Assembly (NCBI RefSeq): GCF_019797825.1
Contig: NZ_CP081855.1
Span: 434,001 to 498,000 of the forward strand
Source of the DNA: Limosilactobacillus panis
GTDB lineage: Bacteria > Bacillota > Bacilli > Lactobacillales > Lactobacillaceae
DNA length: 64,000 bases
Direction: 5' to 3'
Shown here piece after piece: positions 41,330 through 48,842 of this stretch. How positions within the stretch are numbered: position 1 is the first letter of the stretch; the number at the start of each line of letters is the position of its first letter. Under the pieces are notes generated by a model. The model was given only the letters and a program-made list of their open reading frames with translations. It did not search any database and was not told where the DNA came from. The position numbers were made by a program, and so were the translations under genes.

Positions 41330-42268
41330 ATGAAATTTTTGGTAGCAGGCGTCGGTGCAATGGGTACTCGTTTCGCCTTAAAGTTAAAACAAGCAGGAAA
41401 TGATGTAACAGTAGTAGATGGTTGGGATTTGCGTTTAAAGTCCTTAAAGAAGGACGGCCTTCGTGCTAATCTTGATAGGCAAGAAGTTGTAGAACACGTC
41501 CCCGCCTATGGTCAAACGGAATTGCCCAATAATCTTCGCTTTGACGTAGTACTTTTCCTAACTAAGAGTATGCAGTTAGAGCAAATGGTGAAGGATCTCT
41601 TGCCTAATTTTGATGGCCATACAATGGCATTATGTTTGATGAACGGCATTGGACATGAACAAACCCTTGAGAAATATCTACCCAAAGAACAGGTTTTCCT
41701 AGCAAACACGATGTGGACTGCTCAGATGACTCGACCAGACCATGTTTTGCTTGAGGACGATGGTAGTTGTGAGTTAAGTAACGTTGCCCCAGGTGAACCG
41801 CAAGCAAGTCAGGTAAAACAATTAGTAGAAGTATTAGATAAAGCGGGCTTGAAATGTCACTTATTGGCTGATCCCCGTTATTCAGTTTTTCGGAAGGGCT
41901 GTGTTAATGGAACGCTAAACACGCTCTGTACCCTGTTTGAATGCAACCTTGAAGAATTTAGTAAGACTAGTCATGCTCACGAAATGGTAGTAGAAGTAGT
42001 TAAAGAATTTGCTGCCGTGGGGGCTAAGGAAGGGATTGATCTTGACGTTGATGAAGCAGTTCACCATGTTGAGGATTGTTACCGGGTAATCGGTGCTCAC
42101 TATCCATCAATGTACCAAGATCTGGTGAAAAACAATCGACGAACGGAAGTTGACTACATCAATGGGTATGTTGCTAGTCATGGTAAAAAGTATGGCTTAA
42201 AAACGCCTTATTGTAACCTGCTTACTCAGGAAGTTCATACAAAGGAAGACTTACAACATGCTAAATGA
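41330..42268 (+). CDS. PanE/ApbA-family 2-oxoacid reductase
   Basis: 312 residues. Rossmann motif FLVAGVGAMGTRFALKL at the N-terminus, then a NADPH-binding arrangement and a C-terminal ketopantoate-reductase-like domain (VDYINGYVASHGKKYGLKTP, with the typical N-x2-E region). The family includes ketopantoate reductase of CoA synthesis and, in lactic acid bacteria, reductases of branched-chain 2-oxo acids. The amino-acid-responsive T-box favours the latter, by inference. GAGAGGGAATTATTA precedes the ATG. Confidence 0.87.
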   Translation: MKFLVAGVGAMGTRFALKLKQAGNDVTVVDGWDLRLKSLKKDGLRANLDRQEVVEHVPAYGQTELPNNLRFDVVLFLTKSMQLEQMVKDLLPNFDGHTMALCLMNGIGHEQTLEKYLPKEQVFLANTMWTAQMTRPDHVLLEDDGSCELSNVAPGEPQASQVKQLVEVLDKAGLKCHLLADPRYSVFRKGCVNGTLNTLCTLFECNLEEFSKTSHAHEMVVEVVKEFAAVGAKEGIDLDVDEAVHHVEDCYRVIGAHYPSMYQDLVKNNRRTEVDYINGYVASHGKKYGLKTPYCNLLTQEVHTKEDLQHAK

Positions 42269-42411
42269 AATAAGCATTATAAAAGAGTGAAGATTTTCGC
42301 AAGCACAAAGAATTCCAACTATGGGGATTTTAGTATGACTTAGTTTGGTTTAGAAATTAAGCTAAAAGCAGTTCAGCAGTCAATAACGATACGTATTGAA
42401 AACAAATGAAA

Positions 42412-42449
42412 GGGTGCGAGCCGCGGTTTTTGCGGTTCACGCCCTTTTT
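42412..42449 (+). terminator. Terminator
   Basis: GGGTGCGAGCCGC / GCGGTTCACGCCC with T-run, about 145 bp after the panE-type gene. On the other side lies a decayed transposase. Confidence 0.75.
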
Positions 42450-42454
42450 CTAGT

Positions 42455-43095
42455 TGCGACATACTTGTTGCACTTCTTCTGCTCGTGGTAAAAAAACCGC
42501 AATGTCGCTACTTTTCTGATTGGGTAGTCGATTAAACAGGAACTTGAAATATTTATATATATTTAGTTTGTTTACTTTTGCTATCGTTGCTAACGTGTAG
42601 TAAATTGCATTGGCCTCCGTTCCACGGGTACTTTTAGCAATTAAACAGTTTTTACGAACTAATGTGGTGAATCAAGTTTCTTCTTCTAGTGAATTATTAC
42701 TTAGCAGAATTTGGCCGTCTTCAAAAATTCGATATACTCTTACCCGGAGCCTTTGGGCATTCTTGACGGCTGCACACAGTTGAGGTCCCAAGGACGCGAA
42801 TTGACGATAATAAAGGTGATCCACGCCTTTATTAATCGTATTTGCCAATAATTTTGAATCCATAATCACGAATGCGGTTCTTCAGCGGTTGAGCTTACTA
42901 CGACTTCCTTGATCAATTCAATAAAGGTATAATATTGTGCCCAAATGACAAAGGATTGGTGGCGAGGCTGCTGGTTAAAGCGGCTGTCAAGTGTATGGGC
43001 CTGGTCTAAAATACTCCATAAATTCGTGCCTGACTTTATCTTCCTATTGGTGGTGTTGGTCGTTTTACCGGGCTCTTTAGCAAGAATTTTTTAAT
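42455..43095 (-). pseudogene. Decayed IS66-type transposase (TnpC) remnant
   Basis: Read on the minus strand in shifting frames, fragments resemble the C-terminal half of IS66 TnpC: LLANTINKGVDHLYYRQFAS and RVYRIFEDGQILLSNNSLEEE, then KNCLIAKSTRGTEANAIYY and NIYKYFKFLFNRLPNQ. The longest surviving frame is 42672-42869. Several stops and frameshifts interrupt it, and no ends were found. Non-functional. Confidence 0.6.
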
Positions 43096-43101
43096 CATCT
43101 C

Positions 43102-43130
43102 TTGACGGTGGAGAAGGGTTACGATATAAT
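43102..43130 (+). promoter_or_regulatory. Promoter of tRNA-Asn copy 2
   Basis: TTGACG (43102-43107), spacing 17, TATAAT (43125-43130), 30 nt before the tRNA. Confidence 0.8.
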
Positions 43131-43160
43131 ACAAACATTGGTTGTTTTTAACAACGTTAT

Positions 43161-43233
43161 TCCGGCATAGCTCAGTTGGTAGAGCACCTGACTGTTAATC
43201 AGGTTGTCGTCAGTTCGAGTCTGACTGCCGGAG
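43161..43233 (+). tRNA. tRNA-Asn (GTT), copy 2
   Basis: Identical to 40555-40627, and the shared sequence extends over CGTTAT just upstream. It has its own promoter and terminator, and is flanked by IS debris. Confidence 0.97.
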
Positions 43234-43247
43234 CTTTTTTATTTGGG

Positions 43248-43270
43248 GCCTGCTTTTTGGCAGGCTTTTT
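43248..43270 (+). terminator. Terminator of tRNA-Asn copy 2
   Basis: GCCTGC / GCAGGC with a 6-nt loop and a T-run. Confidence 0.8.
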
Positions 43271-43309
43271 ACTTTTCCAAAGTAAATTGTTTTAAAACAG
43301 ACTAAGCTT

Positions 43310-43357
43310 AGTAGTGGAAATATCAGAACGACGGTTCTGATGTTTTCACTACTTTTT
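43310..43357 (+). terminator. Long hairpin, terminator-like
   Basis: AGTAGTGGAAA.ATCAGAAC pairs with GGTTCTGAT.TTT.CACTACT, followed by a T-run. It has no evident gene; 43358-43530 holds nothing else I recognise. Confidence 0.55.
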
Positions 43358-43530
43358 TGTTAAAGTAGGAGTGAAGTTGACATGTCGTATTTTTATATGA
43401 CGCTTGACGTCGGATTTAAAAATGGCAACTTCACAAGTCTATTATTAATCTGTTCTTAGTCTGTTGGCTCTTAAGTCGTGTATTGAAAATTAGATTTAAT
43501 AGATCTTTTGTGATTCTACTTCATTTGGAG

Positions 43531-44588
43531 ATGGTAGATTGTAAAATTTAAGTTGAACATTTAAGTGGACAGAAAAACCCATCAAGGTCTTTAATGGTGT
43601 TACCGTACAATCCATTAGAAAGAAGGACCTTGATGAGCACCACTATTTTATCATTCCAGAACCGTGTTGTCATTGAAACGCTTCATAATGAAGGACGTTC
43701 CTTGCGATACATCGCTAATTACTTAGGCTTTAGTAAAACCACAGTCTTTAACGAACTTCACCGGCTAAATAGTGAGTACCAGGCTGAGCTAGCGCAAACT
43801 GACTTTGAACGCAAGGTTAGTCAACGGGGGCGGAAGTCTTCGCTCACTAAAAACCTTAAACACTTGATCGAGGAAAAGATTCAAGTCCAGAAGTGGTCCC
43901 CTGAACAAGTTGCCCATGTGGTTGGGATTGCCTACAAGACGGTCTATAACTGGATTGATCAAGGATGGCTTGATATACAGTTGCCTGATTTGCCTGATCA
44001 TGGAATTCGTCGTCATCGTGCTAAAGAAAAGCGTGGTACGTTCAGTCACGGCCGCTCCATTGAGGAGCGTTCTCATAAAGTCGAAACTCGCCAGGAATTC
44101 GGCCACTTTGAAGCTGATACCGTACTTTCTGGCAAACGTAAAGGTCAAGCTGTGGCTACTTTTGTGGAGCGTAAGAGTCGCCTGACAATTGTTAAACGGC
44201 TCCATGGTCGCGACAGTCAGTCCATGACTCAAGCCGTACTTGAACTAGCTAGTCAACTTCAAGACAAGCTCAAGACGCTTACCGTAGATCATGGTAAAGA
44301 GTTCGCTAACTACCAGGCAATTGAGCAGCGAACTGGTACTCCGGTTTATTTTGCTCATGCTTATTCACCACATGAACAAGGCAGTAATGAAAACCGTAAC
44401 CGAGTTTTACGACGCTTTATTCCCAAAGGCCAAGCCATTGAAGAGTTAAGCGATCACAAGCTGATTCAAATCAATTGGTATCTGAATTCCCGGCCACTTA
44501 AATGTCTTAATTGGCATACACCAATTGAGATCTTCTTGCTTAATCTACGTCACTAAATTCGTTCAAGTTATTTCTTGCAATCTGCCAT
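43531..44588 (+). mobile_element. IS30-family insertion sequence
   Basis: About 1058 bp. Imperfect terminal inverted repeats run from ATGGTAGATTGTAAAATTT to GTTGAAC on the left, and start ATGGCAGATTGCAAGAAAT on the complement of the right end. One intact transposase inside. A short target duplication could not be confirmed. Confidence 0.8.
43633..44556 (+). CDS. IS30-family transposase
   Basis: 307 residues from the ATG at 43633, which follows AGAAAGAAGGACC; an upstream extension in the same frame has no start signal. An HTH_38-type N-terminus (LRYIANYLGFSKTTVFNEL) and an rve core with FGHFEADTVLSG (first Asp), KTLTVDHGKEF (second Asp) and SPHEQGSNENRNRVLRRFIPKG (Glu), as in IS30. The frame is intact. 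Confidence 0.93.
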   Translation: MSTTILSFQNRVVIETLHNEGRSLRYIANYLGFSKTTVFNELHRLNSEYQAELAQTDFERKVSQRGRKSSLTKNLKHLIEEKIQVQKWSPEQVAHVVGIAYKTVYNWIDQGWLDIQLPDLPDHGIRRHRAKEKRGTFSHGRSIEERSHKVETRQEFGHFEADTVLSGKRKGQAVATFVERKSRLTIVKRLHGRDSQSMTQAVLELASQLQDKLKTLTVDHGKEFANYQAIEQRTGTPVYFAHAYSPHEQGSNENRNRVLRRFIPKGQAIEELSDHKLIQINWYLNSRPLKCLNWHTPIEIFLLNLRH

Positions 44589-44655
44589 TTATTAAAAAAG
44601 TTCCGTTGAATTCCCACAAATAAGGGCTTTTTCTCATTGAAAACTCAGATTCTGT

Positions 44656-44684
44656 TTGACGGTTAATGGGTGCACGTATATAAT
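44656..44684 (+). promoter_or_regulatory. Promoter of dtpT
   Basis: TTGACG (44656-44661), spacing 17, TATAAT (44679-44684). It gives an AT-rich 5' UTR of about 85 nt. Confidence 0.75.
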
Positions 44685-44774
44685 TAATATATTCTGAATT
44701 TTTAAAAAGAAATTTTAATTTTTTGGAATGAGTATGTAATTTGATCTTATTTATGTTGATTTTGGAGGAATAGT

Positions 44775-46274
44775 ATGAGTAAAGAGAGAAATGTGGATAC
44801 CGCCTTCTTCGGGCAACCCCGGGGGCTATCCACGCTGTTCTTCACTGAGATGTGGGAACGGTTTAGTTACTACGGGATGCGGGCCATCCTGCTGTTCTAT
44901 ATGTACTATGCGGTAACTAAGGGTGGTCTGGGCATGGACCAGGCCACGGCCGCTTCAATCATGTCAATCTACGGATCACTGGTTTATCTTTCCGGAGTTG
45001 TCGGTGGTTGGTTATCAGACCGTGTTTGGGGACCACGGCGGACAGTTTTCATTGGTGGTGTGCTGATTATGTTCGGACACATCGCTCTTTCACTGCCGTT
45101 TGGTATCTCGGCACTGTATGTTTCAATCGCCTTGATCGTGATTGGGACTGGTTTACTAAAGCCAAACGTTTCCGAAATGGTCGGAGGCCTGTACAGTGCT
45201 GAAGACCGGCGTCGTGACTCTGGTTTTAGTATGTTTGTCTTTGGGATTAACCTGGGAGCGGCGGTTGCTCCATGGGCTGTTCCGTGGGCTGCAAACGGTT
45301 TTGGCTTGAACCTTTTCCACGGCGAAATGAACTTCCATGCCGGGTTCTCGCTGGCCGCTATCGGGATGTTCTTTGGCCTGATCCAATACGTTATTGGTGG
45401 TCGGAAGTACTTATCTAAGGATAGTCTTTACCCTGACGACCCGATTGAAAAGGATGACCTGCGTCCGGTCCTGATCTGGACCTTGGTTGGGGTGGTAGCC
45501 TTGGTAATTATCCTGGGCCTCTTGGCCGCCCTTGGTCAACTGAACATCACTAACATCATCACGCTGATCACGATTATTGCCATTGCGTTGCCAATCTACT
45601 ACTTCGTAATGATGTTGAACTCCAAGAAGGTAACGAAAGAAGAGCACTCCCGGGTATTAGCCTACATCCCGCTGTTCATCGCTGCCGTTATCTTCTGGGC
45701 AATTGAAGAATCTGGTTCAGTTGTTTTGGCCCTCTTTGCCGAACAGCGGACCATCTTACACATCGGTGGCTGGCACTTTGCCGCCGCTAACTTCCAGACC
45801 CTGAACCCCCTGTTCATCATGATCCTGACACCGGTCTTTGTTACCCTGTGGGATCACTGGAAGAACCAACCAAGTGCCCCTGGTAAGTTTGCTGCCGGGT
45901 TGGTATTTGCTGGTTTGTCTTACGCCTTCATGGCCCTGCCAGCTCTGATTCACGGAACAACGGCCGGACGGGTTTCCCCATTCTGGCTGGTTGGCTCCTG
46001 GTTTATTGTTGAAATTGGTGAAATGCTGATTTCGCCAATTGGCCTGGCCGTAACGACCCGGTTAGCACCAAAGGCCTTTAAGTCCCAGATGATGAGTATG
46101 TGGTTCCTGGCCGACGCTGCTGCCCAAGCGGTTAACGCCCAGATTGTTAAGTTCTACTCATCATCAACAGAAGTTCCATACTTCCTGACTATTGGTTTGG
46201 TAAGTATCGTCTTCGGGATTATCCTGATGTTCTTCGTTAAGAAGATCCACCGTCTGATGGGCGGGGTTAACTAA
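44775..46274 (+). CDS. dtpT: Di-/tripeptide:proton symporter DtpT (POT/PTR2 family)
   Basis: 499 residues, about 14 membrane segments. POT signatures: FFTEMWERFSYYGMRAILLFY near the N-terminus (carrying the ExxER-type motif), GGWLSDRVWGPRRTVFIGG, and FSMFVFGINLGAAVAPW. The equivalent lactococcal protein imports di- and tripeptides. TTTGGAGGAATAGT precedes the ATG. It is a single gene with its own promoter and terminator. Confidence 0.95.
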   Translation: MSKERNVDTAFFGQPRGLSTLFFTEMWERFSYYGMRAILLFYMYYAVTKGGLGMDQATAASIMSIYGSLVYLSGVVGGWLSDRVWGPRRTVFIGGVLIMFGHIALSLPFGISALYVSIALIVIGTGLLKPNVSEMVGGLYSAEDRRRDSGFSMFVFGINLGAAVAPWAVPWAANGFGLNLFHGEMNFHAGFSLAAIGMFFGLIQYVIGGRKYLSKDSLYPDDPIEKDDLRPVLIWTLVGVVALVIILGLLAALGQLNITNIITLITIIAIALPIYYFVMMLNSKKVTKEEHSRVLAYIPLFIAAVIFWAIEESGSVVLALFAEQRTILHIGGWHFAAANFQTLNPLFIMILTPVFVTLWDHWKNQPSAPGKFAAGLVFAGLSYAFMALPALIHGTTAGRVSPFWLVGSWFIVEIGEMLISPIGLAVTTRLAPKAFKSQMMSMWFLADAAAQAVNAQIVKFYSSSTEVPYFLTIGLVSIVFGIILMFFVKKIHRLMGGVN

Positions 46275-46287
46275 GTTAAATAGAAAT

Positions 46288-46334
46288 CAAAATGAGAACT
46301 AATGCCGGAGAGTGTTGGTTCTCATTTTGTTTTC
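46288..46334 (+). terminator. Terminator of dtpT
   Basis: CAAAATGAGAAC / GTTCTCATTTTG and TTTT. Confidence 0.85.
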
Positions 46335-46355
46335 TGGAGAAATTTAAAAAAGGTC

Positions 46356-46384
46356 TTGCATTTGACTGTAAGATTAGGTATTAT
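46356..46384 (+). promoter_or_regulatory. Promoter of the tRNA-Tyr/tRNA-Gln pair
   Basis: TTGCAT (46356-46361), spacing 17, TATTAT (46379-46384). Confidence 0.55.
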
Positions 46385-46423
46385 AATAAGCGTTGATTGA
46401 TTACCAATCATTTTAACGCTGAT

Positions 46424-46506
46424 GGAGGAGTAGCGAAGTCTGGTTAAACGCGACGGTCTGTAAAACCGTTCCTTCGGGTTCGGTGGTTCGAATCCACTCT
46501 CCTCCA
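46424..46506 (+). tRNA. tRNA-Tyr (GTA)
   Basis: Acceptor GGAGGAG / CTCCTCC, anticodon GTA in CTGTAAAAC, long variable arm (CGTTCCTTCGGGTTCGG region) as in class II tRNAs. Confidence 0.96.
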
Positions 46507-46517
46507 CTTTTTATTAT

Positions 46518-46589
46518 TGGGCTATAGCCAAGCGGTAAGGCAACGGTTTTTGGTACCGTCATGCGCTGGTTCGAATCCAGCTAGCCCAA
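46518..46589 (+). tRNA. tRNA-Gln (TTG)
   Basis: Acceptor TGGGCTA / TAGCCCA, anticodon TTG in GTTTTTGGTAC, T-loop GGTTCGAATCC. 11 bp after tRNA-Tyr. Confidence 0.95.
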
Positions 46590-46598
46590 CTGTTTATG

Positions 46599-46638
46599 AG
46601 GACTGGAGAAAAGCTTCTGTTTTTCTTCGGTCCTTTTA
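46599..46638 (+). terminator. Terminator of the tRNA pair
   Basis: AGGAC-GGAGAAAA / TTTTTCTTC-GGTCCT hairpin ending in TTTTA, directly before the Shine-Dalgarno of the next gene. Confidence 0.65.
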
Positions 46639-46661
46639 GTTTGCAAAGGAGAGATCTTAAG

Positions 46662-47306
46662 ATGCCAAAACAGGGGCACTTTGCCAAATCAACACGGGTT
46701 AAACAGCTAAATAACTTTAGGGCCAAACGCCATGCAAGCGGGGCAACCATCGCTGATGACCAGCTGACGGACTTTCTAGTGGTGCGCTTTGCATTAACGG
46801 CCAAGAAGCGGGTTCCCAAGGTTGCTCAGGAAAGCACCCAGCGCTTCCTAATTGAAATTAGTGGGGCCCTGATTAGTGAAAACGGAGACCTTAGCAAAAT
46901 TGTCCCTGCCCGGCTCAAGAAAGTAAACGCCCAGGTTCCCTGGCAATTCTTTAAGCAAATCGTGGATAATTGGGCACTGTTACAGAAATTCCTGGTAAAG
47001 GAGGTCCCCGCGGTACCACTGACCAAGCAGTTGTTGGTTAAAAATCAGCTTACAACGGCCGAGCTAGTAAGGGTGGTTGCCCAACTCCTGGCCCAAAAAG
47101 TTGCCGCCATAAGTCTGGTAAACCAACACCAGTCGAGTGGCACCAAGCAAAAACAACTAGCCCAGATGCTAATGACGACCATTTGCCCCAATGGCCACTT
47201 AGACTGGGCGAAAGTCAAAGCACTCCTCGGGCCACTGCCGTACACACCGGACTCGGCTTTAGACCAGCCGACCCGGGAATGGCTGACCCAACTGAGCGAG
47301 CAATAA
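46662..47306 (+). CDS. Unknown protein, 214 residues
   Basis: No family recognised. Basic, Gln/Lys/Ala/Leu-rich, probably all-helical and cytoplasmic, with no signal peptide or membrane segment. Codon use (CGG, CTG) is like the core genes, so it is not an obvious import. The ATG at 46662 is chosen because AAAGGAGAG lies upstream; an earlier in-frame ATG at 46596 falls inside the tRNA terminator. The gene is followed by a terminator (47359-47390), so it is a single-gene unit, perhaps read through from the tRNAs. Confidence 0.65.
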   Translation: MPKQGHFAKSTRVKQLNNFRAKRHASGATIADDQLTDFLVVRFALTAKKRVPKVAQESTQRFLIEISGALISENGDLSKIVPARLKKVNAQVPWQFFKQIVDNWALLQKFLVKEVPAVPLTKQLLVKNQLTTAELVRVVAQLLAQKVAAISLVNQHQSSGTKQKQLAQMLMTTICPNGHLDWAKVKALLGPLPYTPDSALDQPTREWLTQLSEQ

Positions 47307-47358
47307 TGGTGTTGACGGCAGAAAAGAAAATCTGGTATAACTAACAATGTTATTTAGT

Positions 47359-47390
47359 GGCTGTGGCGGAGCAATCGCCATGGCCTTTTT
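47359..47390 (+). terminator. Terminator
   Basis: GGCTGTGGCG / CGCCATGGCC and a T-run, just before the ISL3 left end. Confidence 0.75.
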
Positions 47391-47395
47391 ATTTT

Positions 47396-48806
47396 GGCTC
47401 TTCGTCAAGAAGTACTGATAAGATAAATTGAATAAGTTCTATGCAGCTCTTGCCTGACCCTGGACATGAGCTGTTTTATTATGCCAATTAATGGCGATAT
47501 AAGAATTCGGCAGGGAAATCAGGATACGAACGCGGAAGTGGAAGAAGTTACGAAAGCCATAGGCAGTCCGTTTGATAACTTTAATCTTATTGTTTGTACC
47601 CTCAACGGGACCATTCGTGTAATGATCATATTTGAAGCTGGCGATGATTTCTTGACGATGGGTTCGCAGAGTGCGTTGGACCTTCTGAAACGCTTGGGGC
47701 AGCGCGGTCCATTTGATAGCTAATAGTTGGTTGAGAGCTGACTTACTCCGATGATTAACTGCTAGAATCAGGTCTTGGTAATATTGATAGGCCTGCTTAA
47801 GCTCGTCGTCGAAAGCTAATAAACGATGAATAACCTCAATATCAGTTAGCTGGGCGTAACCAAAATTGCGGCGGCGCCAAAAGTTATCATACTTGAGGAG
47901 TGCACTAGGGGTTAAGAGCAGTTTCCAAAAATGTTTGAGAGCTCGCCATTGCCGGGAACTTTTTCCGGCACGGTTCATTACTTTAATCCTAGTTTGGTTC
48001 AGGGCACGATAAGCTTGAGCTACGACATGGAAGTGGTCCGCGATAATTAAAGCATGCGGAAATAGCTCTTGAATCAAGCGGCGGTAAGGAGTATAGAGAT
48101 CGACCGTAACAGTTTGAACCGCTAAACGAGCGCGGTGACTATAACGCAGGAAGTAATTGCGAAGAAAGCTACTCCGGCGTGAAAGAATGATATCGAGCGT
48201 TCGATGGTTCTCAATGTTTACGAGAATCATGCTCATTCCGCTGGGCGCAAAGCGACCAGAATGAAAGTCATCGAAGGCAATATGACGGGGAAGCCAATGG
48301 TAGTTAGGCTTAAAGACATGATCAAGGTGATTAATTACGCGCCTGACGGTCCAGCCCGAAACAGAAAAATCATCGGCGATATCAGTTTGGGATTCATTCT
48401 TAACCAGTTGCATCATAATGCGTTGCTTAATACTCGTGGCGATATGGTGACGATATTGGACATCCTCGACCGGAGCTAATTTCGTCACTGTTTGTGGACA
48501 TTGAGGAGAAGCTGGGCAAATATACTTCTGCTTTTTAATCGACCAAACAGTCGGCTTGTAATGAAGGTCTGCCCCATGATAGTTAACGATTTTAATGCCA
48601 TTCTTGTACATTAGCCGGCCACAATGAGGACAATGCATGGGGTAGGATTGAACAAGATGGACCACAATATAATCGCCGTGATCGGCAATCGAGTCTTCTT
48701 TAGTATTGGTATCAAGTTCAAGATGAGTGTCTTTAATTCCGAGAGCAGTTCTGATAGAATTATCCATGAAAGATGGTCCTTTCTTAAACGAAGACGGGGG
48801 TCAGCC
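47396..48806 (-). mobile_element. ISL3-family insertion sequence
   Basis: The left end starts GGCTCTTCGTCAAGAAG. The right end, on the complement, begins GGCT and then, after extra bases, TCTTCGTTTAAGAA, so the repeats match only imperfectly. The TTTTTATTTT on both outer sides may include the target repeat. Ends are approximate. Confidence 0.6.
47439..48767 (-). CDS. ISL3-family transposase
   Basis: 442 residues. N-terminal zinc finger CPHCGRLMYKNGIK with a second Cys pair (CPASPQCP), an HTH (QTDIADDFSVSGWTVRRVIN), then the DDE_Tnp_ISL3 core: HIAFDDFHSGR, ADHFHVV and NGPVEGTNNKIKVIKRTAYG. The frame is intact; AAAGGACC precedes the ATG. Confidence 0.93.
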   Translation of the reverse strand: MDNSIRTALGIKDTHLELDTNTKEDSIADHGDYIVVHLVQSYPMHCPHCGRLMYKNGIKIVNYHGADLHYKPTVWSIKKQKYICPASPQCPQTVTKLAPVEDVQYRHHIATSIKQRIMMQLVKNESQTDIADDFSVSGWTVRRVINHLDHVFKPNYHWLPRHIAFDDFHSGRFAPSGMSMILVNIENHRTLDIILSRRSSFLRNYFLRYSHRARLAVQTVTVDLYTPYRRLIQELFPHALIIADHFHVVAQAYRALNQTRIKVMNRAGKSSRQWRALKHFWKLLLTPSALLKYDNFWRRRNFGYAQLTDIEVIHRLLAFDDELKQAYQYYQDLILAVNHRSKSALNQLLAIKWTALPQAFQKVQRTLRTHRQEIIASFKYDHYTNGPVEGTNNKIKVIKRTAYGFRNFFHFRVRILISLPNSYIAINWHNKTAHVQGQARAA

Positions 48807-48842
48807 ATCTTTCGTTTTTTATTTTAAATTTAAACCAAAATA

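Noticed and set aside
43372..43434. 9-bp inverted repeat GTGAAGTTG / CAACTTCAC in an empty stretch
   Set aside because: Arms are short and about 45 bp apart with no associated gene or T-run; it is likely chance or old IS debris.
47386..48825. TTTTTATTTT as the exact target duplication of the ISL3 element
   Set aside because: The repeat is low-complexity and does not abut the right inverted repeat, so the boundary stays uncertain.
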